Source: Hoylesella marshii DSM 16973 = JCM 13450 (lineage in GTDB: Bacteria > Bacteroidota > Bacteroidia > Bacteroidales > Bacteroidaceae). From it: a stretch of 64,000 nt of DNA. The notes under the pieces were generated by a model. The model was not told where the DNA came from. It was given only the letters and a program-made list of their open reading frames with translations, and did no database searches. Within the stretch, counting starts at the first letter, position 1. Each line of letters begins with the position of its first letter. Below are positions 34,142-43,212 of this stretch, piece after piece. The stretch covers positions 1,372,756 to 1,436,755 of the forward strand of contig NZ_GL397214.1 of NCBI RefSeq assembly GCF_000146675.1. The letters are read 5' to 3'. A program made the translations under genes and the position numbers.

Positions 34142-34756
34142 CTATCTGACAAGCTGGTAGAATTTTGCGTAGGTGAGCCGGGTGTGTGGGTTGCGACTGC
34201 TGATATCGATGCGCACTTCGCGGCAGCCGAAGCGGAAGAAAAGGAAGCGACGGGGTATGCGATGGATGATGATGTCGAGGGTATCGGTGGTGGAGATACT
34301 GCCACGAAACGACGAGTCGGCGATGGTGCCTGTGAGGCTTGTCCATGGGTCGGTATATGAGAGGTGACGAGGTGTTTGGCTGTAGGTCGGTGCTACTGTG
34401 GATGTATCGGACGGAACGGTTGTCAGCTGCGTTTCGATGTAGACACTGGTAGCGGTGGCTGCCGTGGCTGCCGTGGAGATACGGGAGGGTTTGATTCCGG
34501 CCTGACGTGCGACTTTCACCAGAGGGTCGGCGCTCTGACGGAACTCATCGGCGCGGAGGTTGATGGCCGGCGCGGAAGCGTGGCTGCGGCCGTCGGAAGT
34601 CCGGGTAATCTCTACCCTACCGTTGTGTAGGAGTATGGATTGGTTCTGACGGAGCCGGTCGCGGTCGTTTTTCATCTCTACATACCGACGGAAAGTGTAG
34701 GAGAGCGCGGCGAGGAGTGTGATGAAAACGGCGGTGAGGATTATTTTTGTACGCAT
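34142..34756 (-). CDS. Single-pass membrane protein, spanin-like
   Basis: The start at 34756 places a hydrophobic anchor (MRTKIILTAVFITLLAALSY) at the N-terminus, followed by a charged helix (YVEMKNDRDRLRQNQSILL) and a long periplasmic part ending in strands (FLFFRFGCREVRIDIS). Of 204 residues most are exported. Inner-membrane anchor, short coiled coil and position directly after the endolysin (15-base overlap) suggest an i-spanin-like lysis protein. I recall similar Bacteroides phage proteins labelled DUF6549. No separate lipoprotein o-spanin is evident. Confidence 0.65.
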   Translation of the reverse strand: MRTKIILTAVFITLLAALSYTFRRYVEMKNDRDRLRQNQSILLHNGRVEITRTSDGRSHASAPAINLRADEFRQSADPLVKVARQAGIKPSRISTAATAATATSVYIETQLTTVPSDTSTVAPTYSQTPRHLSYTDPWTSLTGTIADSSFRGSISTTDTLDIIIHRIPRRFLFFRFGCREVRIDISSRNPHTRLTYAKFYQLVR

Positions 34757-35265
34757 ATTTTTCGTACTGTTTGTATGAGTATGAGTAGTTGTGTGAGGTA
34801 TGTAGGTGATGTGGCGTAGCGTACTCCTTGTGCGTCGCAGATGCGGTGTGCGAACTCTTCGGCATTTTGACGGTGTAGCCATGCGTCGGCAAAGCCGGGT
34901 TTCTGAAGGAGGCGGGTATGTTCCTGAAGGCACTCCTCAAGGGAGTCGAAGTCCTTGAATAGTCGGTAAACGGTGTAATACCATCTGTTGCCGGTCTTGC
35001 ACTTGGCGATGGACACGACCTTCTCGGGTGCGGTGAATGTGCGGTTAGGTGTGTTGAAGTACTCATGGGTGAGGATAAGGACGGTATGCCCTTTCCAGTT
35101 GCTGCCACGAGTGATACCGAAGAGGTTGAACTTTCCTATGCGCGACTTGCCCCATCCGCTTTCGAGGATGGCCTGCGCCGTGACAAACTCGGGGGCGATG
35201 TCAGTAGCCTTCTGGGCTGCTGCATAGATGCTGCGTGCAAAATCACGCTGTGCTGCTGTTGCCAT
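34741..35265 (-). CDS. Endolysin, glucosaminidase (GH73-type)
   Basis: This 174-residue enzyme cleaves peptidoglycan glycan strands at lysis. The motif QAILESGWGKS with catalytic Glu35, followed by FNLFGI, is the FlgJ/GH73 signature. The domain fills the whole protein; there is no signal peptide, so release depends on the holin. A short aromatic stretch (GNRWYYTVYRLFKDF) lies before the C-terminal helices. Gene order holin, endolysin, spanin-like protein supports the call. Confidence 0.88.
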   Translation of the reverse strand: MATAAQRDFARSIYAAAQKATDIAPEFVTAQAILESGWGKSRIGKFNLFGITRGSNWKGHTVLILTHEYFNTPNRTFTAPEKVVSIAKCKTGNRWYYTVYRLFKDFDSLEECLQEHTRLLQKPGFADAWLHRQNAEEFAHRICDAQGVRYATSPTYLTQLLILIQTVRKICVQK

Positions 35266-35267
35266 GA

Positions 35268-35705
35268 TCAGTCTTTTTTGATGTATTCGCCTTTGTCATT
35301 GAAGTCTTTGAGACGGCGTACGAAGGAGTTGGGCAGTATGGGGTATATGGCTTGTATGTTTTCGACGATGGAGAATGTTTCTCTAACCATCATGAACACG
35401 CAGAGGTATGTTCCGATCCACTGTGTGGCTCCGACGACGCTGCCGTGTACGGTGAAGTTGGAGAGGACGTTGGAAAGGATAAGCAGGAGGATGTAGATGA
35501 CGATCTTTTTGCAGAATTTGGAGAAGAAGAGTTCGCTGGATGCATCTTTATATAAGAGATGTTTCCATACGCTGAGAATGGTGTCGATGACGATGGCGAC
35601 GGCTATCCACTTGGCAAATTCCCAATCTTGGTAGAGGTATTGTGTGAGGTTGGCAATGATGGATAGTGGCAGTGAGACGAGGGATATCATGGGTATTTTT
35701 TTCAT
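35268..35705 (-). CDS. Phage holin
   Basis: The start at 35705 removes an unlikely polar leader and gives 145 residues with three or four hydrophobic segments (MISLVSLPLSIIANL, FAKWIAVAIVIDTIL, KIVIYILLLILSNVL, IGTYLCVFMMVRETF). The pattern fits the toxin-secretion/phage-lysis holin family of Bacteroidota and Firmicutes phages. It opens the inner membrane to the endolysin encoded 2 bases downstream. Confidence 0.82.
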   Translation of the reverse strand: MKKIPMISLVSLPLSIIANLTQYLYQDWEFAKWIAVAIVIDTILSVWKHLLYKDASSELFFSKFCKKIVIYILLLILSNVLSNFTVHGSVVGATQWIGTYLCVFMMVRETFSIVENIQAIYPILPNSFVRRLKDFNDKGEYIKKD

Positions 35706-35742
35706 TATATTATTGTGGTTGGTTTCTATTTGCGAAGTTAGT

Positions 35743-36327
35743 TTATGGGATTTGCTTTGCAAAGGACCGGCTCAGTGTGTGTGTATCGAGGGGGTCTGGT
35801 GCGATACATGAGAGCATGAGTGTCCATCCGATGGATGTGAGTTCGGTGGCGACGAATGGTATGATTTCGGCTTTATCGAGTTCGGTTCTTGATAGCCAGT
35901 CGATATTTCCTGCGTTGGCATCTGCGATGAGCCATGCGTGTAGTTTTGCGATGAGTTGTAGTGTATTGTCGGATGCGAGCATGTATTCGGCGGTGTCGGC
36001 TCTGTTTGGCATTTTGTATGCGACGGTGATAGCGATTCGCTGTGAGATACGGAAGGAGCCGGGTTGTGTGCCGAGCATGTCCATCTCGCCATAGTCTACG
36101 AAGAGGAATGAGCCGAGGAGTTTGTCGATGCGCTGTTTGAGTTCGTCGAATGACTGTCCGTAGACATAGTTTGCGATTTCGGGGATTCGCGGTTGTTGTG
36201 GCAGTTGTTTGAGTTCTTGGACGAGCTGGTTGTATCCGGGGAAGTCGCTTGTTCCGTTGGTGAACATGGCGAGGACACCATTTCGGTCGGGGTATTGTGC
36301 GAAGTAGAGGAATTGTTGTTTAATCAT
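35743..36327 (-). CDS. Phage structural-region protein, unknown
   Basis: This 194-residue soluble protein lies between connector-like genes and the holin. It has an N-terminal helical stretch (YNQLVQELKQLPQQP), a middle beta part (RISQRIAITVAYKM) and a C-terminal WTLMLSCIAPDPLDT. The last feature recalls tail-terminator or tail-completion proteins, which often end in a strand-rich half. The family is not recognised. Confidence 0.55.
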   Translation of the reverse strand: MIKQQFLYFAQYPDRNGVLAMFTNGTSDFPGYNQLVQELKQLPQQPRIPEIANYVYGQSFDELKQRIDKLLGSFLFVDYGEMDMLGTQPGSFRISQRIAITVAYKMPNRADTAEYMLASDNTLQLIAKLHAWLIADANAGNIDWLSRTELDKAEIIPFVATELTSIGWTLMLSCIAPDPLDTHTLSRSFAKQIP

Positions 36328-36330
36328 ACA

Positions 36331-36582
36331 CTATTTATTTTTTTCCAAGTACGAAATAAAGTTATCGACTTCATCTCGCAATAATTTTAATTTATCTATG
36401 AAATCTTCGGTGCTATCATCTTCTATCTTATGTAGCCTGATTGACCAGCTGCAATCAGAAACCTGCAAAAATGTGTTTCTGATTTCTTCACCGCGCCAGG
36501 TGGTCATACCATCAAAACAAACAAGGTTTCCTGTTGAAGGTGAATCTTCTTTATTTAGCCATATCCTTCTATTATACATCAT
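36331..36582 (-). CDS. Small phage protein, probable insertion
   Basis: This 83-residue protein is acidic and helical at its end (DDSTEDFIDKLKLLRDEVDNFISYLE) with a strand-rich start (RIWLNKEDSPSTGNLVCFDG). Its A+T-rich coding sequence contrasts with the strand-biased genes on both sides, suggesting recent gain. Its start abuts the stop of the upstream gene by one base. No family is recognised. Confidence 0.55.
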   Translation of the reverse strand: MMYNRRIWLNKEDSPSTGNLVCFDGMTTWRGEEIRNTFLQVSDCSWSIRLHKIEDDSTEDFIDKLKLLRDEVDNFISYLEKNK

Positions 36583-37550
36583 TATAGAATTTTGTCAATT
36601 ATGTTAATAGGAAGTCCGGACTCTTGACTTATCTTGGCCTTGTCCCAGCCGAAGCCCTTCATGTTGCGAACGGCAGAGATGGTTTGTTTGCGCAGTATTT
36701 TGAGGTATGTGATGATATTGAGCTGTTCGATTTGAGCGGCGTCGCCCAGCCCATCTTTGGAGAGATCGTAGAGTGCATCGGCGGCATCGGTGGTGATGGG
36801 GTGTCGTGGTTGTGGGGTGATTTTTGTGAGTAGCGAGAAGGGTGTTTTATGGAAGAGATAGTTGTTGAATGCTTGGAAGTTGAACGATATGGCGGTGAGG
36901 GTTTCGGTAGGGAGTGTGGCGAATGTCCTGGCAAGTATGTGTGCGCGTCGTGAGTCGTAGGGTTCTTCGGGATAGTAGAGTATGGCTGCGAGCAGTGGTA
37001 GTGTTTTGTTGTTTTGCTCGATGAGTGCTTGTGCTTCGATGTATTGGAGAGCAGAGAGTGAGGAGGTAAGTATTCCGAAGTCGTTGGAGATGGTATATGC
37101 GCTGTATTGTTGGCCGTTGACGTGTATGATAGGGAGGAGTTGAGCACAGAAGCAGAGGTCTACGACATATTGGTAGTCCAACCGGCGCAGCACACGGGCT
37201 ATGGGAAGATGCAGACGGAAGGGGTCGATGCGCCGGCAGAGCTCGTAGGTCTCGTTGTCCATACCGTCGAGAACCGCATTGTTGTCGGGATAGTTGATTT
37301 GAAAAAGGAAGGTGAGCTGCTCGGAGATGGCCACGAGGTTGGCAATCTGCTCCTCGGTGCGGAAGCGGCGACGGTCCCAATTCATGATGTCACAGAGCCA
37401 GTTGATACGCACCTCGCCGGCCGACAGCCCACCGGCTGCCATGCGGAGCAAGTCGGCCACGAGGCGGATGTACTGGCGGGCGGTCATCCCGTCCCATCGG
37501 TTGGGTATGCGGTAGATTTCTCCCTTATATACAAGCTCTATATCTTTCAC
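36582..37550 (-). CDS. Phage protein between connector and lysis genes, unknown
   Basis: This 322-residue protein starts with GTG, overlapping the previous stop as GTGA. The first ~125 residues (ELVYKGEIYRIPNRWDGMTARQYI onward) are well mixed; the remainder is helix-rich and ends in a KISQESGLPINIIDKIL segment resembling a small HTH. Base composition changes abruptly near 37,180, inside the gene. Position suggests a tail or head-completion role; the family is unknown. Confidence 0.6.
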   Translation of the reverse strand: MKDIELVYKGEIYRIPNRWDGMTARQYIRLVADLLRMAAGGLSAGEVRINWLCDIMNWDRRRFRTEEQIANLVAISEQLTFLFQINYPDNNAVLDGMDNETYELCRRIDPFRLHLPIARVLRRLDYQYVVDLCFCAQLLPIIHVNGQQYSAYTISNDFGILTSSLSALQYIEAQALIEQNNKTLPLLAAILYYPEEPYDSRRAHILARTFATLPTETLTAISFNFQAFNNYLFHKTPFSLLTKITPQPRHPITTDAADALYDLSKDGLGDAAQIEQLNIITYLKILRKQTISAVRNMKGFGWDKAKISQESGLPINIIDKIL

Positions 37551-38437
37551 GGCAGCATGATGATTTTGTCGGCCGGGTGGTTGTAGGCGGAATAGCTGCT
37601 GATGTCGGCAGCAGTGTCGGTGGAGAGGAGCGTGTCGGCATTGGCAAGAAGTTCTTCCGCCTCACGGTCAAGGCGGTCGGCAAGGGAGAGGGCTGAGTCG
37701 TGGTCGTCCTTGCCCGAACGGCTGGCGTGGCTCTCGTCGAAGAGGTTACGGATGGTGGGCGGAAACTCAAGGATGTCGAAACGGCGCAACGACTTGGCAA
37801 TGGTTTTCTTGGCGAGGGCAAGCAGGAGCATCGGGCGGACGCGCTGCGTGCTGTCCTCGGTGAGCTTGGCGAAGTAGGCGGACATGACTTCGTCGAGCGT
37901 TTCTTTCTGAAGGGGAACGGTACGGAAGAAGAACAGATAAGAGCTGTCGATGGGATAAATCATGTCGAAGTCGGGCATGGACTTTATCTCGCACCTATTC
38001 AGAATGGAAAAATACCGGGTCTTGCGCCACAGCGCAGCCGGCGAGGTGGTGTCGTTTTCCTGCACTTTCGCATCCATGAGTAACTGCACGATGGTATCCA
38101 GAGCATTGCAGTAGTTCTCCATATAGGAGCGGCGCATGGCTTCGAGTTCGTATTTGTAGACATTCACATCGTTCTTGCGGCGGTTTATGCTGTCGAAGAT
38201 AAGTTGCACGGCCATTGTCATGTTGGCTATGGCGGCACGCAAACCTTCCATGAGAGACGAGTCTCCATCTTCCTTGGAGATGGCTCGAAATACAGCCGGA
38301 CTGATGGCTGTCTCTACTCTCTTCCGGGCTGTGAGTCCCGAAGACTGGAGGTCGTTTAAGTCCATATTCGTCTCCACGCCCGGTGCATACCGGCTGAAAG
38401 TGGAGAAGTCGGTGAAAAGTTCTGTCAGTATATTCAT
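37547..38437 (-). CDS. Head-tail region protein, possibly DUF6712-like
   Basis: This 296-residue mainly helical protein follows the portal gene with a 4-base overlap. Features include GLRAAIANMTMAVQLIFDSI, RRSYMENYCNALDTIVQLL and a Thr/Ser/Asp-rich end. I associate this pattern with a Bacteroides phage family near portals (perhaps DUF6712), but without certainty. A head-tail adaptor role is plausible from order. Confidence 0.55.
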   Translation of the reverse strand: MNILTELFTDFSTFSRYAPGVETNMDLNDLQSSGLTARKRVETAISPAVFRAISKEDGDSSLMEGLRAAIANMTMAVQLIFDSINRRKNDVNVYKYELEAMRRSYMENYCNALDTIVQLLMDAKVQENDTTSPAALWRKTRYFSILNRCEIKSMPDFDMIYPIDSSYLFFFRTVPLQKETLDEVMSAYFAKLTEDSTQRVRPMLLLALAKKTIAKSLRRFDILEFPPTIRNLFDESHASRSGKDDHDSALSLADRLDREAEELLANADTLLSTDTAADISSYSAYNHPADKIIMLP

Positions 38438-39903
38438 GACTGTTGCTGGTTTAGTCTGTCCTTGGGGGATATGTCTTCCTGTCGCTGTGGTACCTCGCGA
38501 TAGAAGCCGATGCGGTATCCTTGCCTGTAGAGGGCGGGGAAGTTGAGCTTCAGGGCGAGGTTGAACGGTTCAGCACAAATCTCGTCCTCGGGCGTGAGCG
38601 ACATGATATAGATAAGGTAGTTGTAGTAGGCGTCAGATCCTGACTTGCTGATCACGCCGTCCTTGCTCACTGCCGTGATGGAGGCATCCAATCCGACGCT
38701 TGAGAGCAGCGCTTCTTCGCTGCGCTTGTCGTAGGAGATGAGTGCCTCGATATATTCCTTGTACTTGAGATCGATGGTCTCTATTTTCCACTGCTGCTCG
38801 TTGCCGGACGAGTCCATGAACGAGATGGATGAATAGGCCTTGCCCTGATTGTCCGCTCCGCTGAGATAGTCGCCTATCTTGCGCAGTTCCAATCGCATAT
38901 ACTCCACGAGCAACGATTCGCGGTATTCCGTGCCAATTTCGATGCCGTTGTATTTAACCAAGACTTTATCCTTGGATTTGAGCAGTTTATTCTCCTCGCA
39001 TAGCTTGATGAGCTGGGTGCGCTTACTGCTCACCCATGCGTTGGGAATGATGATGTGAATCTTGGCCGCGAGCGAATTGCGCAGGAAAGAGTTGATATAA
39101 GTCGCGGTCTTGTTGCTGCCCTGAATATAGGGGCGCGCCCCCTGATGGGTCTCGTTCACGCCGTAGAACTCATCGACCGATTTCTCCCTGTGGTGCGATA
39201 CTGCAGCATAGAGGTAGTTATCCACCTCAGACAGGGCGAACTTCGGATAAACCTTATAATTGCCCAGCCCGTAGGTCCACCTGCCCACAGCGATGTGGTG
39301 AAAGTCTCCATAGCCAATCTGCTCGTAGGCTACATCCTGACGTGTGGTGGCAAGCCGGCAGTGCTTATTCTCCAGCGGCTCCAGTCCGGCAACGGGCATC
39401 ATACCCAGCCGCTTGCCACGGGCAAACCGCCATTTACAAAAGAAGTCGCCGAAATAATAGAAATTCTTGATGCAGGTCTTAGCAAACTCCTGGGCAGTGG
39501 CTTCCATGCCCCGCTCCTCCCACGTGTTCAACCATTCGTCCCATTCGGGTAACGCGGTGTATTTTCGCTTTATCTTGCCACCCTCCACTGTCTGCACATA
39601 CGCACAGGGGCCATGGCCATAGAGCATCTTTATCTCCTTGCTGTACAAGCGTGGCAGCAGGCGGTTCTGCTTGATCTCCATCGTTACCTCGTCGCAGAGC
39701 GCGTTGCTCACTCCACGCATACACACCTGATAACCATTGACACTGAGCCACTGGTGTTCATGCAGATAGAGTTGTCTGCCCGTCGGTACGAGCAGCCCCG
39801 GCGTACCAAATACCTGCTGCCCTTCCCCGATCTGAAAGGAGAACACGTTACCGTCCAGGATATAGTTGCCGGCATTGCCGTAAAGTTCTATACTGTCGTT
39901 CAT
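38434..39903 (-). CDS. Portal protein
   Basis: The ATG at 39903 overlaps the previous stop as ATGA; a TTG two codons earlier is not needed. The 489-residue protein has the portal-like layout: a beta-rich wing (HHIAVGRWTYGLGNYKVYP), the helical stem region (LLVEYMRLELRKIGDYL) and a C-terminal VGLDASITAVSKDG stretch typical of Bacteroidota phage portals. It lies between the terminase and the connector genes. It forms the ring through which DNA is packaged. Confidence 0.78.
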   Translation of the reverse strand: MNDSIELYGNAGNYILDGNVFSFQIGEGQQVFGTPGLLVPTGRQLYLHEHQWLSVNGYQVCMRGVSNALCDEVTMEIKQNRLLPRLYSKEIKMLYGHGPCAYVQTVEGGKIKRKYTALPEWDEWLNTWEERGMEATAQEFAKTCIKNFYYFGDFFCKWRFARGKRLGMMPVAGLEPLENKHCRLATTRQDVAYEQIGYGDFHHIAVGRWTYGLGNYKVYPKFALSEVDNYLYAAVSHHREKSVDEFYGVNETHQGARPYIQGSNKTATYINSFLRNSLAAKIHIIIPNAWVSSKRTQLIKLCEENKLLKSKDKVLVKYNGIEIGTEYRESLLVEYMRLELRKIGDYLSGADNQGKAYSSISFMDSSGNEQQWKIETIDLKYKEYIEALISYDKRSEEALLSSVGLDASITAVSKDGVISKSGSDAYYNYLIYIMSLTPEDEICAEPFNLALKLNFPALYRQGYRIGFYREVPQRQEDISPKDRLNQQQS

Positions 39904-40280
39904 AACCAATTTATCTTGTGTAGTTTATATCCGTCTTGCGGAAAGCCCATATACCTGATGAGTATGCGGTAGCACATCCTTGGCTCACCATCGCCGTCTT
40001 CAAAGAGAAAGTAGTTCTCCGAATCAACGGAGAACCTGTCCTGTGGCAGCTGCGTGCGATACCTGCAGTGCTCCTTGACCACCATGCTCTCACCAGCCAT
40101 GCCTTGCGACCTCGAATAGGGGAAGAAGCACAGCGTGAAGTCACCTTTCGGCAGTTTGCTAATCTCCCTTGCCCATTGCATCGCATGAATGCCGTCCATT
40201 TCGATTGCCTTCTTCATCACTTGCGAAATTACGGTATTCCGCTTAGGGTGCAAAGGACGGAACGTGGAGCCGGCCGTCAT
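39900..40280 (-). CDS. Small phage protein between terminase and portal
   Basis: This 126-residue protein has helices (MKKAIEMDGIHAMQWAREI) followed by strands (DFTLCFFPYSRS, MCYRILIRYMGF). It overlaps the portal start by 4 bases and may be a portal-associated or packaging accessory protein. I do not recognise it. Confidence 0.6.
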   Translation of the reverse strand: MTAGSTFRPLHPKRNTVISQVMKKAIEMDGIHAMQWAREISKLPKGDFTLCFFPYSRSQGMAGESMVVKEHCRYRTQLPQDRFSVDSENYFLFEDGDGEPRMCYRILIRYMGFPQDGYKLHKINWL

Positions 40281-40338
40281 ATTTCCGCCCTTTTGAAGGG
40301 GTGCACCTCATTATCAAAAATCAGCGGTGCGTGGTAAT

Positions 40339-40430
40339 GGGCGGTATTTATCCATTTTATTTTTTCCTTTTCAAAACACAAACTATTGATTTTCAACAAG
40401 GTAAGGTTTTAACCTATGTAAATAGCGCCC
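40339..40430 (-). repeat. Nested inverted repeat after the terminase gene
   Basis: Outer arms of 12 bp with one mismatch (40339-40350 with 40419-40430) enclose the perfect small palindrome AGGTT-TT-AACCT (40404-40415). It occupies the 205-base spacer between terminase and the 40,280 gene, which holds no other feature. Confidence 0.5.
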
Positions 40431-40485
40431 GTTATTACTATACTTTACGCACTTTTTATATCATTCTTTGGTAATTATTTAAGTA

Positions 40486-42246
40486 TTATATGGTAATGTT
40501 TTCAGGCAAATCATCAGGCAAAGAGCTTAATTCTTTCTTGATAATATCCGAATAAAGACCATACAAAAGGTAAATCATTGCACTCGGAAGCTGCGTTGTC
40601 AGTCCCGGACGGCGTTTCAACTCTTCTTTTTTCTCGCTCGACTTATCCAACTCTATTTTGCCATTTGTTTTCTTCAACGGACTAACGAGGATGGCACTAC
40701 AAAGGTTGGGGCACTCATTCTCGTCGACGCGCACCTTTGGCAACTGTGGAAGTTTCTCGGCAAAAAGCAACTGACAAAGTCTGAACTGCTGCCAGTGGTA
40801 GATGGTGGGTGCACCGTCGTTGTAGAGGAACACCGAAAAACCATAACCCTCTAAGGCTGCCTTCATTGTCAGCGAATCGGTGGTGATTTGTTCGAGTTCT
40901 TCTTTGGTTTTATTACCTGCACGGTCTGGATAGAGATGAATAACCTTATTTACAGCATCAGTACCAAAGAAAGAGTACACCTGCTGTGCGAGGTTCTGCT
41001 GGTCAGCGGGGATGTATGCCCAAAACTCCTTGATGATATCGAAACGGCGACCGTATTCCTTCTTTTGTCCGACGATGAGTGACTGGAAGTTGCCCGGGTC
41101 GTAGCCTATATAGAGTGGTTCCCGTTTATCGTAGTGGCGCAGATAGCGTGCCGTGAGCGTGAAATGGTCCTTGAGGTTCAGCTTCAGAATCTGGTCGTAG
41201 ATGTAACTGTCCTTGAACTGGTGCCGCTCGTGGTCGTAGGAAGTGAAAAACTTGTTCGTTACCTCCTTATGCCGGATGGCACAGATGGCGGTCAGAAACT
41301 CGTCCATATCAAGGGTGTCGAGCTGGGTTTTGAAGAACTTCGGTCTGAGGATATCTTTATTGCAGAACGAAGACGCACGAATGTAGTAGATGGCATTGCG
41401 TCGCATATCAGCAAGACGTGGTTTCCAACGTGCGATAAAAGCATTCTGCTTCTGCGTTTCGAGCCGTATTTTCTCCATGATGATGGGATTTTTGGTTTCT
41501 TTCAGTTCCTTCTTCATGGCAAACATGCGGTAGATCGATGCGTTGATAGCGAGCGACACAGAAGCTATTTCGTCGATAAGCCGGCGGTCCATTTTGTTCT
41601 CGTACTCCTCAAACCAATCGTCTTCGCCCAAATCCACCCGGGCGGTGTCGCTCACGCCCGTCACGCCCTCATAGTAAGCCGACCGCCGGATGTCTGCAGA
41701 GCCACCACGCAGCGAAGGAAACAGGCGCGATTTGAGTTTCTCGCCGCTGTTGTGTTTCATCTCCTCCACGAAAGCATGCACGGCATTGCGGCCTGCCACA
41801 CTCTCGGGCTGGTCGGACGACACGAGCTGCAGGTGCGCCCCATTGCGGAAGATAACCGAGTGCTTGGCATAGGCAATCGGATAACGCGGGTGACGAAAGT
41901 GGGAGGGAAGTTTTGCCTCGCCCACTACATAGTCTATGCCATATTCCAACATTGCCCGCTGCTTACCGTTCACGATGACGGGACGTGAGAACGAAGCCTG
42001 AATGTTCGGCCACACGTTTGTCATCAGGGCAACGTATGTCTTGTGAACCAGAAACGACAGTTCGCCCGGCATGTCGTTCGCCACGCGGATGAGTCGTGGC
42101 ACGATTACTCCTTCCGTCTTACCCGTTGCACGTGCCCACTCGGCATAAAGCATGTTGGGGTCGATAATGTTGGCCAGCAGCTGCACATGGTTCATGTAGT
42201 AGTGCTCGAAGTTGAGTACACTTTCATTCTGTTGATGATCAGTCAT
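40486..42246 (-). CDS. Terminase large subunit
   Basis: This 586-residue packaging motor has the ATPase signature near residue 38 (ARATGKTEG, a divergent Walker A), followed by LVHKTY, the Walker-B region about 150-200 and an arginine/lysine-rich coupling segment. The C-terminal nuclease half has YIGYDPGNFQSLIVG (RuvC/RNase-H-like first acidic residue) and YPDRAGN. It overlaps the upstream gene by 8 bases. The small subunit is probably one of the next two genes. Confidence 0.85.
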   Translation of the reverse strand: MTDHQQNESVLNFEHYYMNHVQLLANIIDPNMLYAEWARATGKTEGVIVPRLIRVANDMPGELSFLVHKTYVALMTNVWPNIQASFSRPVIVNGKQRAMLEYGIDYVVGEAKLPSHFRHPRYPIAYAKHSVIFRNGAHLQLVSSDQPESVAGRNAVHAFVEEMKHNSGEKLKSRLFPSLRGGSADIRRSAYYEGVTGVSDTARVDLGEDDWFEEYENKMDRRLIDEIASVSLAINASIYRMFAMKKELKETKNPIIMEKIRLETQKQNAFIARWKPRLADMRRNAIYYIRASSFCNKDILRPKFFKTQLDTLDMDEFLTAICAIRHKEVTNKFFTSYDHERHQFKDSYIYDQILKLNLKDHFTLTARYLRHYDKREPLYIGYDPGNFQSLIVGQKKEYGRRFDIIKEFWAYIPADQQNLAQQVYSFFGTDAVNKVIHLYPDRAGNKTKEELEQITTDSLTMKAALEGYGFSVFLYNDGAPTIYHWQQFRLCQLLFAEKLPQLPKVRVDENECPNLCSAILVSPLKKTNGKIELDKSSEKKEELKRRPGLTTQLPSAMIYLLYGLYSDIIKKELSSLPDDLPENITI

Positions 42247-42889
42247 TCTGTATTTCCTCCACTATTTCCGCCTCCTGTATGTCCGCATCGCGCAGCAGCC
42301 GTTTTTTCTCTTTCGTCTCAATAGGCAGCGAGTTAATCAGCGTAACATAGAAGCCTTGGTTGTGCTTGGCAGCAATCTCCTTGAGGTTCTTTTTCGAGAA
42401 GCCGAGTTCCTCGGCAGTGATAGTGGGAGTAATGATGAAAGTCACACCGAGATCGCGGTCGGCTTCAGCTATCTCCGATGCACGTCGACGACACTCCAAA
42501 GCAGCATCATAACAGGCCTTCATCCCCTTATAATCACGTCGTTTGGCACACAACTTGGCCAAATCTTCGTATTTGTTCGCAAAATTGCTTTCCCAAACTT
42601 TAATAGGCACATTGCAATCGACTTGGAAGTAGCTGATGGCTTGATATATTCTCGCCATGCAAGTACGCTCCTCTATTTTGATGTGCTGTTCGGCATTAAT
42701 TCGCAAACGGAGTTTCTTTGCCGCCCGAGTTATGTTTCGTTCAAATTCGAAAATTTCGGCAGACCATTGTAACTGCTGTAAGAAAATCTTTATATCAGTA
42801 GGAATACCTTCACAGTCTCCACTCGTTAGGAATGTAGATATAAGGTCAGGGTGAATAGAGTCTAATTTCTCAATATCACTTTTTATCAT
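42239..42889 (-). CDS. Phage protein upstream of terminase, unknown
   Basis: This 216-residue protein is almost all helix, with RNITRAAKKLRLRINAEQHIKIEERT and a long charged centre, and ends KRLLRDADIQEAEIVEEIQND. Such helical proteins directly upstream of the large terminase often act as the small terminase subunit, but there is no clear HTH here. Together with the 43,212 gene it forms the terminase-small candidate pair. Confidence 0.6.
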   Translation of the reverse strand: MIKSDIEKLDSIHPDLISTFLTSGDCEGIPTDIKIFLQQLQWSAEIFEFERNITRAAKKLRLRINAEQHIKIEERTCMARIYQAISYFQVDCNVPIKVWESNFANKYEDLAKLCAKRRDYKGMKACYDAALECRRRASEIAEADRDLGVTFIITPTITAEELGFSKKNLKEIAAKHNQGFYVTLINSLPIETKEKKRLLRDADIQEAEIVEEIQND

Positions 42890-43212
42890 ATACCAAACAA
42901 CTTAAATCGCAGATCTTTTTCAGAACGCTCGTTCTTACGTTCTTCCAACAGTGTGATAGATTCAACATCTCCCTTCTCCGCTTTCTTAGCGAGTTCTGCA
43001 TCAATATTATACTCACCAAGTGCACACCCTTGGTGATATGCCTCGCAATAGACATCGCCGGGAATGCCTATGCGGTATAACAGGGCTATGCGTTTGGCTT
43101 TTCTCAGCCCGAGCAGTTGGCAAATACGCTCGGGGGTATAGCTTAACGCCCCGAATGTTCGCACATGGTTTACATACTCGTCTGACAATCCCTCTTTGAC
43201 TAACTCTGACAT
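42886..43212 (-). CDS. HTH-like phage protein, terminase-small candidate
   Basis: This 108-residue protein has an HTH-like stretch (YTPERICQLLGLRKAKRIALLYRI) and a second helical part (YNIDAELAKKAEKGDVESITLLEERKNE) that resembles the C-terminal end of terminase small subunits. Its start lies 13 bases inside the preceding methylase gene. Binding the packaging site is plausible. Confidence 0.6.
   Translation of the reverse strand: MSELVKEGLSDEYVNHVRTFGALSYTPERICQLLGLRKAKRIALLYRIGIPGDVYCEAYHQGCALGEYNIDAELAKKAEKGDVESITLLEERKNERSEKDLRFKLFGI

Noticed and set aside
41134..41988. 284-codon antisense frame opposite terminase
   Set aside because: Composition mirrors the terminase codons; no start context or recognisable motif.
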